Below, in pieces: positions 25,869-34,595 of a stretch of DNA of 64,000 nt. The stretch's first letter is position 1, and each line of letters opens with the position of its first letter. The position numbers and the translations under genes were made by a program. A model generated the notes under the pieces. The model did not search any database. It worked only from the letters and a program-made list of their open reading frames with translations, and was not told the origin of the DNA. The DNA is from Duganella rivi (lineage in GTDB: Bacteria > Pseudomonadota > Gammaproteobacteria > Burkholderiales > Burkholderiaceae_D), in NCBI RefSeq assembly GCF_009857435.1, contig NZ_WWCK01000001.1, positions 62,001-126,000 of the forward strand, written 5' to 3'.

Positions 25869-27388
25869 CGCGCCACCTGTGCGGCGTTGTCGCGCTGCTC
25901 CTTGAGCACCAGCAGCAGCGCACAGATCAGCGCCACGAACACCAGATTGAAGTCGATCGACAGCACGGCACGCGTGGCCAGCACGCCGATCAGCGACACC
26001 GCCAGCATGCGCGCCATCAAGCGCGGCCCGGGATCTGTCTCAACAAAGGACAGGCGCAAGCCCATGACGATGAAGCCAATAAAGGTGGCAATAAACAGCA
26101 CCACGCCCGGCACGCCGGAGTCGAGCGCGATGGTCAGGTAGTAGCTGTCGACCGAGGTGCGGGTAGCACTGGTGCGGAAGCCGACATGGGAATTGCCGAT
26201 GCCGACGCCGTAGCCCAGTACCGGCTGTTTCTCGATCTTCGGCAGCCCCAGCTGGTACTGCATGATGCGCGCGGTACTGCTGCCGCGCTCGTAAGCATTA
26301 CGGCCCTGCACCAGGTCGGTTACGAAAGGCAGAATTGCCAGCGCCGCCGTGACGATGCCGATCAGGCCGACCATCGAGATCAGGCCGCGCGGGGTCAGGC
26401 CGCCGCGTCCACGCAGGTTTTCAAAGAAGTACAGCACCAGCGTCAGGCCCAGCACCGCGGCGCCGGCCAGAATCGCCGAGCGCGTGCCGGACAGCACGAT
26501 GCCGCCCATCATCAGCGCCAGCGAGGCCGCGCCAGCGACCTTGTAGCGCTGCTTGCTGCTGTGGAATAGCAGGAACACCGCCATCGGCAAGGTCAGCATC
26601 AGGAATTCCGCCAGCACCATTGGGTGCTCGAAGGTCGCTTGCACGCGGTTGCCGCCGTCGCGCAGCTTGTCGGCCAGCGCCTGCGCCACTACCTCGCTGT
26701 CAGCCGGCACCAGCTTGGCAAACAGGTTGTGGCCGATTATCCGCTCCAGGCCGCCCAGCAAGGCCACGATGACGGCGCCGCCCACCAGCAGCTTCATGAT
26801 GAAGGCGACGTCACGGCGGTCGCGCAGGCTGGACATGGCGACAAAAAACACCACGTGAAAGTTGAACACGCTCCAGAAGAACTGCACCACGGCGAACACC
26901 GGCTGCTCGGAGGTAAAGCCGCTCAGCAAGCGCCAGCCGAGGAAGGCCAGCAGCAGGTACAGCGCCCAGCCGCCGCTGCGCCAGCGGCGGAAGAAACGCG
27001 CCGACAGCGCCGGCGAGGTAAACATTTTGTACAGCCAATAGAACAGCAGCAGCACGGTCAGCAAACGCTTCGGCTCCATCGCCGGCAAGCCGCCGGTACT
27101 GAACGACACGTAATTCGGCCACAGCATGGCCGCCGACAGCACGCCCACCAGCAGCACGTTGAGACGGGCAGCCGGATCGTCGCTGCTCTTGGGCGCGGCC
27201 CATACCAGCGCCAGTACCAGCGGCATCGACATGATGACCACCAGCCGCACGGCCGTGCCCGGATCAAGGCCGATCAGGGCACCGACGATAAAGGCGACAA
27301 ACAAAATCCCCAGCACCACCAAGGCGCTGATCGCCAACGCGGCCAGCTTGCCGCGCTTGCGTGTTGCGGAAAAAGTATAGGTACTCAT
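25865..27388 (-). CDS. Wzy/O-antigen ligase-type polysaccharide polymerase
   Basis: A 507-residue membrane protein with about twelve hydrophobic segments and one large periplasmic loop near residues 365-420 (YERGSSTARIMQYQLGLPKI, then GYGVGIGNSHVGF), the layout of the O-antigen ligase/Wzy superfamily (PF04932). In a Wzx/Wzy pathway it joins lipid-linked repeat units in the periplasm. It sits between the pyruvyltransferase (14 bases) and the GT2 gene (4-base overlap). The ATG at 27388 follows a GTG codon that could also start. Since this is an export operon with EpsF/EpsG length control, polymerase is more likely than ligase. Confidence 0.85.
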   Translation of the reverse strand: MSTYTFSATRKRGKLAALAISALVVLGILFVAFIVGALIGLDPGTAVRLVVIMSMPLVLALVWAAPKSSDDPAARLNVLLVGVLSAAMLWPNYVSFSTGGLPAMEPKRLLTVLLLFYWLYKMFTSPALSARFFRRWRSGGWALYLLLAFLGWRLLSGFTSEQPVFAVVQFFWSVFNFHVVFFVAMSSLRDRRDVAFIMKLLVGGAVIVALLGGLERIIGHNLFAKLVPADSEVVAQALADKLRDGGNRVQATFEHPMVLAEFLMLTLPMAVFLLFHSSKQRYKVAGAASLALMMGGIVLSGTRSAILAGAAVLGLTLVLYFFENLRGRGGLTPRGLISMVGLIGIVTAALAILPFVTDLVQGRNAYERGSSTARIMQYQLGLPKIEKQPVLGYGVGIGNSHVGFRTSATRTSVDSYYLTIALDSGVPGVVLFIATFIGFIVMGLRLSFVETDPGPRLMARMLAVSLIGVLATRAVLSIDFNLVFVALICALLLVLKEQRDNAAQVAR

Positions 27389-27402
27389 CACATACCCGAC
27401 AG

Positions 27403-28584
27403 TTAGGCCACGCGTTTCTGCGCACTCAAGTCACGCAGCGTCTGTTCGACGAAGTCTTCGTAGCGGCGCAGCTTGGTGTCGGCGATCGCGTTACCGCGGT
27501 CGACTGCCTTTTTGAGCTCGGCGCGCAGTTCCAGCCCGCCCAGTACCTTGTCGAGGATTTGCTCGGCGCTGGCGGCCTTGCAATCGCCGTAGTGCGGGTA
27601 TTCCAGCGCGGCGAACAGGCCGTTGAACTTGCGGCTGTAGGCCAGCGGCACCACCGGCACGCCACTCGAGAACGCGGCGATGCAGGCGTGCATGCGGGCG
27701 CCGGTGAAGAAATCCATGCCCGAGATGAAGGACTTGGCCTCGCTCGGCGAGGCAAAGCGCGGCGCCAGGCGCAGCTGCGGGTAATCTTGCTGCAGGCGCT
27801 CCGAGGCCAGATAGTCGTCCTCGACCGGCAGGTCGTGCGCCAGCACGTGCGGCACCAGCCACACGTCGCAGTCGCCGCGCGCCAGCAGGCGCTCGATCAT
27901 CTGGCGCGTCATGGCGGTGTAGTCGAGGCTCAGGCCCAGCTCGTTGGCGCCGGTGTAACCGCCGTTGTACAGCAGGCCCGACACGTTGATGCCGACCTGC
28001 AGGCGCTCGCCGGCAGTGCGCTCGGGGCGCTGGAACGGCAGGCGGAACGCCACGTCCACCACTTGATCGGCGCGCGCGGTCAGGCCGTGCTGTTCCAGGT
28101 AGCCGAACGACAGGCCGTCGCGCGCGAACACGCGGCTGCAGCGGCGCATCACGGCGTGCGCCATCAGGCGGCTGACCGGACGCTCGAACGGGCCGATGGT
28201 TTGCGGGCTCAGCACCAGCGGACGGCGCTTGAACAGCGCCACCGATTTGGCAAACACCTGCATGCGCAGGCGCGGCAGCCCGTAGATATCGGTAAAGCTG
28301 TCGCCCTCACCGATGTCAAACACCACGTCGCACTGGCCGATCTGCGACGGGAACGGCGAGATGCCGGCCAGGGTGCGCTTGATCGAAATTGGTGCGCCGC
28401 GCTCCAGGTTGTTGTCGCCGGCAAAGTAATCCATGCCGCCGGTGGTGCCGAACACGCGGAACTTCACCTCCACCCCGGCGCGCGCGGCGGCCTGGCGGAT
28501 GATGGCGATTTGCGATTCCGTCAATGCGCCTACCCCGAGGTTATCCGAGGAGGTCGAGTGCCATAACAGTCCGATGAGTAGCAT
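27403..28584 (-). CDS. Polysaccharide pyruvyl transferase family protein
   Basis: A 393-residue protein of the CsaB/WcaK/EpsO type (PF04230) that adds pyruvate as a ketal to sugars of cell-surface polymers, with phosphoenolpyruvate as donor. The N-terminal LLWHSTSSDNLGVGALTESQ and the segments VVFDIGEGDSFTDIYG, LSPQTIGPFERP, VFARDGLSFGYLEQHG and FFTGARMHACIAAFSSGVP match the family pattern, including the conserved G-X-R-X-H. The ATG at 28584 is chosen because it starts at the family N-terminus; the longer frame to 28653 adds low-complexity residues. It follows epsI by 84 bases. Confidence 0.88.
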   Translation of the reverse strand: MLLIGLLWHSTSSDNLGVGALTESQIAIIRQAAARAGVEVKFRVFGTTGGMDYFAGDNNLERGAPISIKRTLAGISPFPSQIGQCDVVFDIGEGDSFTDIYGLPRLRMQVFAKSVALFKRRPLVLSPQTIGPFERPVSRLMAHAVMRRCSRVFARDGLSFGYLEQHGLTARADQVVDVAFRLPFQRPERTAGERLQVGINVSGLLYNGGYTGANELGLSLDYTAMTRQMIERLLARGDCDVWLVPHVLAHDLPVEDDYLASERLQQDYPQLRLAPRFASPSEAKSFISGMDFFTGARMHACIAAFSSGVPVVPLAYSRKFNGLFAALEYPHYGDCKAASAEQILDKVLGGLELRAELKKAVDRGNAIADTKLRRYEDFVEQTLRDLSAQKRVA

Positions 28585-28668
28585 AGTTGTATTTCCGCAG
28601 TAAAAAGTGTGGTCGCCGCCGGCGCCAGCCGGGCGGCGCGCAGGAACCGTCATGGTTCCCTCCGCCTC

Positions 28669-29352
28669 TTAGGGCGCGCCGTTGCCGATCAGGCGCTGGC
28701 GGCCGCTTTCGCTGACGCTGGCCAGCATGTCGTTGACGAAGCGCTGTTGCAAGACGTATGCCCGCTCGCGGTCGGTCTCGATGCTGGACACCCGCACCAG
28801 CATGCCGTCAGGCACTTGTCCGGCCAGACTATAGCGCAACTGTTGCCATTTCTGGCTCATGCCCGGGTCAATCGTGTGCTCGCCGACCGTGATCCAGTAG
28901 GTAATCGGCTCGATGCGGTTACCCTGGGTGGCCACCAAGCGGCGCACCGGCAAGCTGCCGTAAGCGGTAGATAGCTGGTCGAGCCGGTTGTAATTCATGT
29001 TGAAGCCCTGCGCGACGTAACACACCTCGGGCCGGTGCACAGCCATGGTGTTGCTCTGGTCGCCACCATAGGCCACCGACAGCATCACGCGCTCGCCCTG
29101 CTTGTTGATGTAGGTGCGCGACAGGGTCTGGTTGTAGATGCGGTTCAACTGACGCTGGGTTTCTGGATCCACTTTCAGCGGCACAACGGAAGCGTCGATC
29201 TCCCAGTCGGCAAAGCTGGCCGGTACCAGTTTCTCCAGTTCGAAATGGCCTTTTTGGTCGGCCATGTTGACGGTTGGCGTCAGCGCGCGGGTGCCGACGG
29301 CAGTGGCCAGCATGGCCCCTGCCAGCACCACGTTGGTTACAGTGCGGTTCAT
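28669..29352 (-). CDS. epsI: EpsI exosortase-associated protein
   Basis: A 227-residue exported protein with one N-terminal hydrophobic segment (TVTNVVLAGAMLATAVGT) and the EpsI domain (ADWEID, TYINKQGERVMLSVAYG, HRPEVCYVAQGF). EpsI accompanies exosortases; in some exosortases it is fused to the C-terminus, and its exact activity is unknown. Here it is separate but translationally coupled: its ATG overlaps the xrtB stop by four bases. The conserved Cys in PEVCY and the following aromatic residues are intact. Confidence 0.93.
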   Translation of the reverse strand: MNRTVTNVVLAGAMLATAVGTRALTPTVNMADQKGHFELEKLVPASFADWEIDASVVPLKVDPETQRQLNRIYNQTLSRTYINKQGERVMLSVAYGGDQSNTMAVHRPEVCYVAQGFNMNYNRLDQLSTAYGSLPVRRLVATQGNRIEPITYWITVGEHTIDPGMSQKWQQLRYSLAGQVPDGMLVRVSSIETDRERAYVLQQRFVNDMLASVSESGRQRLIGNGAP

Positions 29353-30260
29353 GCTGCCTCCTTGGCGGCGCGGCGCGCCGACCACGTCTTGGCCATCCAC
29401 AGCAGCAAAGTGTCGAGGCTGACGATCAGCAGCAAGGCGCTAATGAACAGCACCATGCCGGCAAAGCCGTGCAGGAAACCTTGGCCGGCGGCGTCGCCGA
29501 AATAATAGGTAATCAAGACCAGCACGATCACGCGGATCACGTTGGCGGTAAACGAGATCGGGATGATCAAGATCGCCAGCACGACATTGCGGAAGCCGAC
29601 GGTGGTGCGGGCCACGTTCAGGTACAGCAAGCCCAGCGCTTCCAGGGTCAGCAGGGTTTGCAGGCCGGCGCAGGCATCCGCCACCAGCAACTGGTATTGG
29701 CCGATTTGCAGGATCACGCCAGTCCGGGCGATCGGGTAGCCCAGCCCATACAGCAAGGCTTCGGTCACATAGGACACGGCCAGCTTCATCGGCAGGGTCA
29801 GCATGCTGACGATCTCGCCCGGCAGCGGAATCAGGAACAGCATGAAGAAGAACGGGAACCACAGCACCTTGAGCGCGCGTCCGCCGCGCAGCACCAGCAG
29901 CACCGAGGCGCTGATCAGGATGAAGGAAATCATGGCAAACGACATGATGTGCTGCGAGCGACCGAACAGGTAGAACAGCACGCCCAGCGCAAACACCGGC
30001 CAGCCCCACTTGGTGCCTGGCTGGTCGTCGGTCAGCGCGCGCACTTGCGGCCAGCCGCGGTACACCAGCCACAGCGACAGCGCCAGGATGATCGGCCCGT
30101 GCGCCTGTTCCTCGGTCATCCACATGCCGTTCAGCAGGTCGTACAGCAGCGGGATGAACAGCAACAACAGGCCGAACAGCGCCCCGCCCCACTCCTGCAG
30201 CAGGGGGCGTAACTGGTTGGCGCGCCCGGGCGCCTGATTCAGTTGGGCTTCTGGCATCAT
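29349..30260 (-). CDS. xrtB: Exosortase B
   Basis: A 303-residue integral membrane transpeptidase-like protein with about eight helices. The exosortase catalytic triad is visible as Cys197 (ADACAGLQTLL), Arg243 (TANVIRVIVLV) and His264 (GFLHGFAG). It is expected to cleave PEP-CTERM tails of exported proteins and attach or release them at the cell surface. Its position between EpsG and EpsI defines the XrtB subtype linked to exopolysaccharide clusters. The first ATG shares one base with the epsG stop (TGATG), and a second ATG follows immediately, so either Met may be used. Candidate substrates in the window are the three PEP-CTERM proteins. Confidence 0.95.
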   Translation of the reverse strand: MMPEAQLNQAPGRANQLRPLLQEWGGALFGLLLLFIPLLYDLLNGMWMTEEQAHGPIILALSLWLVYRGWPQVRALTDDQPGTKWGWPVFALGVLFYLFGRSQHIMSFAMISFILISASVLLVLRGGRALKVLWFPFFFMLFLIPLPGEIVSMLTLPMKLAVSYVTEALLYGLGYPIARTGVILQIGQYQLLVADACAGLQTLLTLEALGLLYLNVARTTVGFRNVVLAILIIPISFTANVIRVIVLVLITYYFGDAAGQGFLHGFAGMVLFISALLLIVSLDTLLLWMAKTWSARRAAKEAA

Positions 30261-31150
30261 CAGAAATCAACCATGACAGCGCCAACTACCTTGGCGCCGC
30301 TGTGCGACAGTTGCTCGGTCATGGCGTTGATATCCGCGACCAGGGTGTGATTCTTGCGCGCAACCAGCAGCACGCCGCCCACGCGCGAGGCAATTGCCAG
30401 CGCATCGGCGCCGACCGAGAACGGCGGCACGTCGTACAGCACGATGTCGTGCTGGGCCTCGAGCTCGGTGCTCATGTTGCGGAACGAGGCGCGGCTCAGC
30501 AGTTCCTGCGGATTCGGCGGCAAGGTGCCGGCGGCCAGCAGCGACAGCGAGAGGAAGGCCGGGATGCGGGTGATCACGTCCAGGCCGGCGCGGCCGGCCA
30601 GCGCGTCCGACAGCCCCTGGCGCGCGCCGCTGTTGAAGGTGGCGTGCTGCGACGGCGTGCGCAGGTTGGCGTCCACCAGCAAGGTGTTTTCACCGAGCTG
30701 GGAGAACACGATGGCCAGGTTGGCGGCAAAGGTGCTGACGCCGTCGCCGCTGTTGATGCCGGCAATCGCCAGCGACTTGTGGCTGGCGAACCAGCGCAGC
30801 ATCAGCTGGCTACGCACGGCGCGCAGGGTTTCCACCTGGGCGCTGAACGGCTCGTAGGCTGCTACCAGCAGCGGCGAGTAGTTGGACTCGCCTTTTTGCA
30901 GGTAGGGATAGTCGAACTGGCGCGCCAGCACTTGCTGGATGTCAGCTTCCGTGATCAGGCCGAGGCGCTGGGCCGCTTCGCCGAAACGAATGCCCAGTTC
31001 CTTTTGCATGCGCAAGACGCGCTCGGCGTTTTCAGGCGAGATCTTGCCCGATTCCAGCAGCAAGCCGCCGATGCTGGAGTCACCGCGGCCGCTGGCCTGC
31101 TGCGGGGCGGGAGTGGAGAGAACGCTAGAGTTCATAGGAGTGTCCATCAT
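30260..31150 (-). CDS. epsG: EpsG chain-length protein, BY-kinase fold with altered nucleotide motifs
   Basis: A 296-residue protein. Residues about 25-90 form an alpha-helical domain like the N-terminus of GspE-type ATPases (LLESGKISPENAERVLRMQ), and residues 105-296 form the MinD/Wzc-like kinase domain of the EpsG family. The motifs are degraded: Walker A reads GINSGDGVST (131-140) with Val138 where the phosphate-binding Lys or Arg belongs. Walker A' reads LLVDANLR (157-164) with Asn162 for the second Asp. Walker B is VLYDVPP with Asp240. There is no Tyr-rich tail. It may be a pseudokinase that still partners EpsF. It lies 3 bases after epsF and overlaps xrtB by one base. Confidence 0.92.
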   Translation of the reverse strand: MMDTPMNSSVLSTPAPQQASGRGDSSIGGLLLESGKISPENAERVLRMQKELGIRFGEAAQRLGLITEADIQQVLARQFDYPYLQKGESNYSPLLVAAYEPFSAQVETLRAVRSQLMLRWFASHKSLAIAGINSGDGVSTFAANLAIVFSQLGENTLLVDANLRTPSQHATFNSGARQGLSDALAGRAGLDVITRIPAFLSLSLLAAGTLPPNPQELLSRASFRNMSTELEAQHDIVLYDVPPFSVGADALAIASRVGGVLLVARKNHTLVADINAMTEQLSHSGAKVVGAVMVDF

Positions 31151-31153
31151 CGT

Positions 31154-32566
31154 TTAGTTCAAGCGCAAGCGGGAATTGGAGGAAAACAGTTTCTTGATGC
31201 CGGTCGGGCGGCGCGCAGCAGCATTCCAGTCGATCACGCCCAGCACCGGCGCTTGCAGCGCTTCGGCCAGGTCGCCTTCGGAGCGCACGCGGCGGTCCAG
31301 CATTTCAGCCAGCAGACCGAAGCCCAGGCCGAGGAAGCCGCCGAGGAAGATCGACAGGATGGTGTTCAGCACCAGGCGCGGCGACGATGGCTCGATCGGC
31401 GGCACGGCCGGGTTCAGCACGGCGATGTCGGACTGGTCGGCCTGGCCCTCGATCTTGGTCTGCGAGAAGCGCTGCGAGGTCACGTCAAACGCGCGCTGGG
31501 CGCTTTCCACGTCTTTTTGCAGCACGCCCATCTCATCGCGGGTGCGGTTCAGTTCCAGCACCTTGTTCTTCTGCTCGGTCAGTGCGGTGCGGATGGCCGC
31601 TTCACGCTGTTGCAGGATGGCGGCGTTGTTGCGCACCGAGTTCGAGGTGACCTTCATCTGCACTGCCAGCTCGGCCTTCATCTTGTCCACTTCGGCTTTG
31701 GCCGACTGGTACTGCGGGTGGTTCTTGTCCAGGCGCTCGCCGACTTCGGCCAGCTTGGACTCGGCGGCGGCCAGCGAGGCGCGCAGGTTCTGGATCAGCG
31801 GGTTGCCGATCACGTCCGGCGATTCCAGTGCGTCGCTGCCGACGGCCATGCGCTGGCGCGAGTTGGCTTCCATCAGTTGGCCCTGGGCGATCACCAGCTG
31901 CGCCGACAGGTCGTTCAGGCGGTTCGATTCCACGTCCAGGCGGTTGTCCAGGCTGACGATGCCGTGTTCTTGCTGGTACTTGGACAGGCGGCTTTGCGCC
32001 GCTTCCACCGCGTCGCGCAGCAGCTTGGTTTGCTCGTCGAAGTACACCGAGGCTTTTTTCAGCGGCTCAACGCGCAGCTGGATCGATACCTTCTGATATT
32101 GCTCGGCAAAGGCATTGGCGATCGCCGCCACGAATTGCGGGTCGCTGCCCTTGAAGCTGATTTCCACCACGCTCGATTCTTTCGACGGCACGATGTCGAG
32201 TTTCTTCAGCAGCAGGTCAGCCAGCCAGTCGCGCACCGTGCCCTTGCCGTCGGCCGCTTCGTTGAACTGGGCGATCACGGCCGGGCTTTGCGCCAGTTGC
32301 AGCGAGTCGACCACGCGCAGCGCCACGTTCTTGCTGGTGATGATGTCGATCTGGGTCGCCATGTAGCCGGGCAGCAGCTGGCCCGGCATGGTCAGGCCGG
32401 TCAGCGGGTCGACGCCCTTGTAGTTGAGCAGCACCGACGAGGTGGCTTTGTAGGTCTTAGGCAGCAGCAAGCTGACCACCACCGTGGTGACCACGGTGAA
32501 GACCAGGGTCAACAGGATGACCCGCTTGCGCGCGCGGAGGATGAGGAGAAACTGGGCAAAGTTCAT
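31154..32566 (-). CDS. epsF: EpsF chain-length determinant (Wzz/PCP family)
   Basis: A 470-residue inner-membrane co-polymerase. Two transmembrane helices (about residues 15-37 and 395-420, LGGFLGLGFGLLAEML) flank a long periplasmic coiled-coil region (EQTKLLRDAVEAAQSRLSKYQQ, REAAIRTALTEQKNKVLELN). The Wzz signature precedes the second helix (AVPPIEPSSPRLVLN). This matches the EpsF family that sets chain length and couples to EpsG. The ATG giving MNFAQFLL is preferred; a TTG ten codons upstream is in frame. It follows epsE by 60 bases. Confidence 0.93.
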   Translation of the reverse strand: MNFAQFLLILRARKRVILLTLVFTVVTTVVVSLLLPKTYKATSSVLLNYKGVDPLTGLTMPGQLLPGYMATQIDIITSKNVALRVVDSLQLAQSPAVIAQFNEAADGKGTVRDWLADLLLKKLDIVPSKESSVVEISFKGSDPQFVAAIANAFAEQYQKVSIQLRVEPLKKASVYFDEQTKLLRDAVEAAQSRLSKYQQEHGIVSLDNRLDVESNRLNDLSAQLVIAQGQLMEANSRQRMAVGSDALESPDVIGNPLIQNLRASLAAAESKLAEVGERLDKNHPQYQSAKAEVDKMKAELAVQMKVTSNSVRNNAAILQQREAAIRTALTEQKNKVLELNRTRDEMGVLQKDVESAQRAFDVTSQRFSQTKIEGQADQSDIAVLNPAVPPIEPSSPRLVLNTILSIFLGGFLGLGFGLLAEMLDRRVRSEGDLAEALQAPVLGVIDWNAAARRPTGIKKLFSSNSRLRLN

Positions 32567-32626
32567 GGTCGGGTTTCCGATTTCAGTGTTCAGCAACGGC
32601 TGGCGGGGCTGCCCCCGCCGGCAGGA

Positions 32627-33418
32627 TTAAAACAGGCTTTCCTGTACGTACACCACGTCGTCGGGGCGCAGCAGGTCGTCGTGCTTGGCACTGATGACCT
32701 CGATTTTGCCCTGCGCGTCGGTGCGCTTGATGCGGACGCCGCGTTCGGTGCCGCGCGGGGTCAGGCCGCCGCCGGCCGACAGCGCCTGCAGCACGGTCAT
32801 CTGGCGCTCCAGACGCACTGGGCCCGGACGCTGCACTTCGCCGTAGATGTAGAAGCGCGGTGCGCGCTCGACATACAGCACGTCGTTCGCTTGCAGGTCG
32901 AAGTCGCGGGTCAGCTCGCCCTTGCGCGCCATGTCGACGATGTCGATCTGTTCGCGCTGGGTCTGGCCGCCGCGCTTGCGCAGCAGGGTGACGAAGTCGC
33001 CGCCGTCGGCCGCAACGCCGCCGGCCGAGGCCAGGATGTCGAGCACGGTGCGCTTGCCATCGACCGGATAGCGGCCCGGGCGGTTAACCTGGCCCAGCAC
33101 CGACACCTGCTGGCTTTGCAGCGAGGTGACCACGATGTTGACCTGCGGCTGCTTGACGAAGCCGCCGCTTTGCAGCAATTGCGCCAGTTTTTTCTCGGCC
33201 GCCGCGGTCGACAGGCCGCCCACCGGCACCACGCCCAGCAGCGGGAAGGTAATGGTGCCCGATTCGCTGACGCGGGTTTCCAGCGACAAGTCAGGGTTGT
33301 TATACACCAGCACCTTGATCACGTCGCCCGGGCCGAGCTCGACGTCGGCCGCGCTCGCGCCGCCAACGGTAAACAGCAGGGCCAGCGCCGCCAGCCACAT
33401 TCCAATTCGTTTCATCAT
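32627..33418 (-). CDS. epsE: EpsE polysaccharide export protein (Wza-like)
   Basis: A 263-residue periplasmic/outer-membrane export protein. A signal peptide (MWLAALALLFTVGGASA) precedes a poly_export domain (YNNPDLSLETRVSESGTITFPLLG), and two SLBB domains follow (VSVLGQVNRPGRYPVDG and FYIYGEVQRPGPVRLER). There is no lipobox Cys at the cleavage site, unlike Wza itself. The start is decided by the ribosome site: GGAGG at 33432-33428 lies nine bases before the ATG at 33418 but abuts the ATG at 33427, so the protein starts MMKRIG. It lies between epsD and epsF. Confidence 0.94.
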   Translation of the reverse strand: MMKRIGMWLAALALLFTVGGASAADVELGPGDVIKVLVYNNPDLSLETRVSESGTITFPLLGVVPVGGLSTAAAEKKLAQLLQSGGFVKQPQVNIVVTSLQSQQVSVLGQVNRPGRYPVDGKRTVLDILASAGGVAADGGDFVTLLRKRGGQTQREQIDIVDMARKGELTRDFDLQANDVLYVERAPRFYIYGEVQRPGPVRLERQMTVLQALSAGGGLTPRGTERGVRIKRTDAQGKIEVISAKHDDLLRPDDVVYVQESLF

Positions 33419-33460
33419 GTAGTCCATCCTCCAGAGTCTGCTTTGCGTGCGGTGTACGGG

Positions 33461-34450
33461 TTATTTCAAGCCTGCAACGCCGCGCGCGGTGGCGTCGCCC
33501 GCCGAAGCGGCGTCGGTGGCCGCCGGGACAGCCGCGGCGGCGGCCGGGGCCGGGGCGGCAGCTGGCGTCGCCGCCGGAGCCGCTTCCGGCTCGCCCGTGG
33601 TCTTGTTGAAGTACTCGATCTTGGCGGCCGCACGCAGGCGCGCCATTTCCGCGGCGGCGGCGGTCTTGCTGCGCTGACCGGCGAGGAATTGCTCGATCTG
33701 CGGTGCAGCAACCTGCTCGGTGACCGGCGCGTCCTTGATATCGGTAACAGCGATGATCACGCTGCGCGCGCCTTCGCGCACGATGAACAGCTGGCCCTTC
33801 GGCAGCGACAGCACTTTGGCGCTCATTTCCGGCGGCAGGTCGGAGGTGGCGCGCGCGGCCTGGCTGCGGCTGAATTCAACCTTGTGCGCTTCCATCCAGC
33901 TGGCGACCTCTTCCAGCGACTTGTTGGCGTCCAGCACGGCTTTCAGCTCAGGCGACAGATCCTTGGTAGCCACCACCAGCTGGCGCATTTCCAGCACCTT
34001 GCGGTTGGCGAAGAACACCGGGTTCTTGGCGTAGTACTCGGATACCTCGGCGGCGGTCGGCTTGGTCGGCGCCGGCAGGTGCTTCTGCATGTAGGCCTGG
34101 GCGATGATCAGCGCCTTGGCGCGCTCGATCGACTGCACCACTTTCGGATCGCGGTCGAGTTTTTCCTTGGTCGCTTCGCTCAGCAGCAGCTGGCGGTCGA
34201 TCAGGCTTTCCAGCAATTGTTTGCTGGCGGTTTCTTGCTGCTGCGCCGGCACGTTGGCGCGTTGCAGTTCCTCGTTCAATTGCAGCACGGTGACTTCTTC
34301 ACCGTTGACGCTGGCCAAGGCCTGGCCCGGCTTGTGGGAACCCTTGCTGCAACCGGCCAGGGCCAGCAACACCAGCAGTACCCCGGCGGCTTGCAGGGGC
34401 GCGCGCGCGCGGTTGGTGGTGGAATTTGCACGCGTAAATTTGTTCAACAT
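33461..34450 (-). CDS. epsD: EpsD-family putative peptidyl-prolyl isomerase lipoprotein
   Basis: A 329-residue lipoprotein with signal peptide and lipobox LALAGC (Cys34). It has a SurA/PpiD-like N-terminal helical part (VNGEEVTVLQLNEELQ, LLESLIDRQLLLSEA) and a parvulin-like segment (RQLVVATKDLS, LPPEMSAKVLSLPKG). The last about 45 residues are Ala/Pro-rich low-complexity sequence. The EpsD family is found only beside exosortase exopolysaccharide genes; a periplasmic folding role for export proteins is assumed from family. It is the first gene of the long eps operon, about 60 bases downstream of a strong promoter. Confidence 0.9.
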   Translation of the reverse strand: MLNKFTRANSTTNRARAPLQAAGVLLVLLALAGCSKGSHKPGQALASVNGEEVTVLQLNEELQRANVPAQQQETASKQLLESLIDRQLLLSEATKEKLDRDPKVVQSIERAKALIIAQAYMQKHLPAPTKPTAAEVSEYYAKNPVFFANRKVLEMRQLVVATKDLSPELKAVLDANKSLEEVASWMEAHKVEFSRSQAARATSDLPPEMSAKVLSLPKGQLFIVREGARSVIIAVTDIKDAPVTEQVAAPQIEQFLAGQRSKTAAAAEMARLRAAAKIEYFNKTTGEPEAAPAATPAAAPAPAAAAAVPAATDAASAGDATARGVAGLK

Positions 34451-34516
34451 GTTGTCCTCAAAGTTACCTGTCTTAGTTTATGTTGCACTGCACAGGAAAG
34501 AGCCAATATGGCGGTT

Positions 34517-34545
34517 AGTATGGAGGCCGTTCAGCCGATTGTCAA
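34517..34545 (-). promoter_or_regulatory. Sigma-70 promoter of the long eps operon
   Basis: On the minus strand TTGACA (34545-34540), a 17-base spacer and CATACT (34522-34517) give a near-consensus promoter in the epsB-epsD spacer. Transcription would start near 34510 and leave a leader of about 60 bases before epsD. The operon can thus be expressed apart from epsL-epsB upstream. Confidence 0.65.
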
Positions 34546-34595
34546 TATTGCAAACACCTTTGTCACCTTAACATGCCCTTAAAGCACCACCTGCT

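Noticed and set aside
30302..34582. A 1,426-codon open frame on the plus strand antisense to epsD-epsG.
   Set aside because: It mirrors intact, family-matched genes on the other strand. High GC leaves few stops in the antisense frame, and the translated sequence is His/Gln/Arg/Ala-rich without any recognisable domain.
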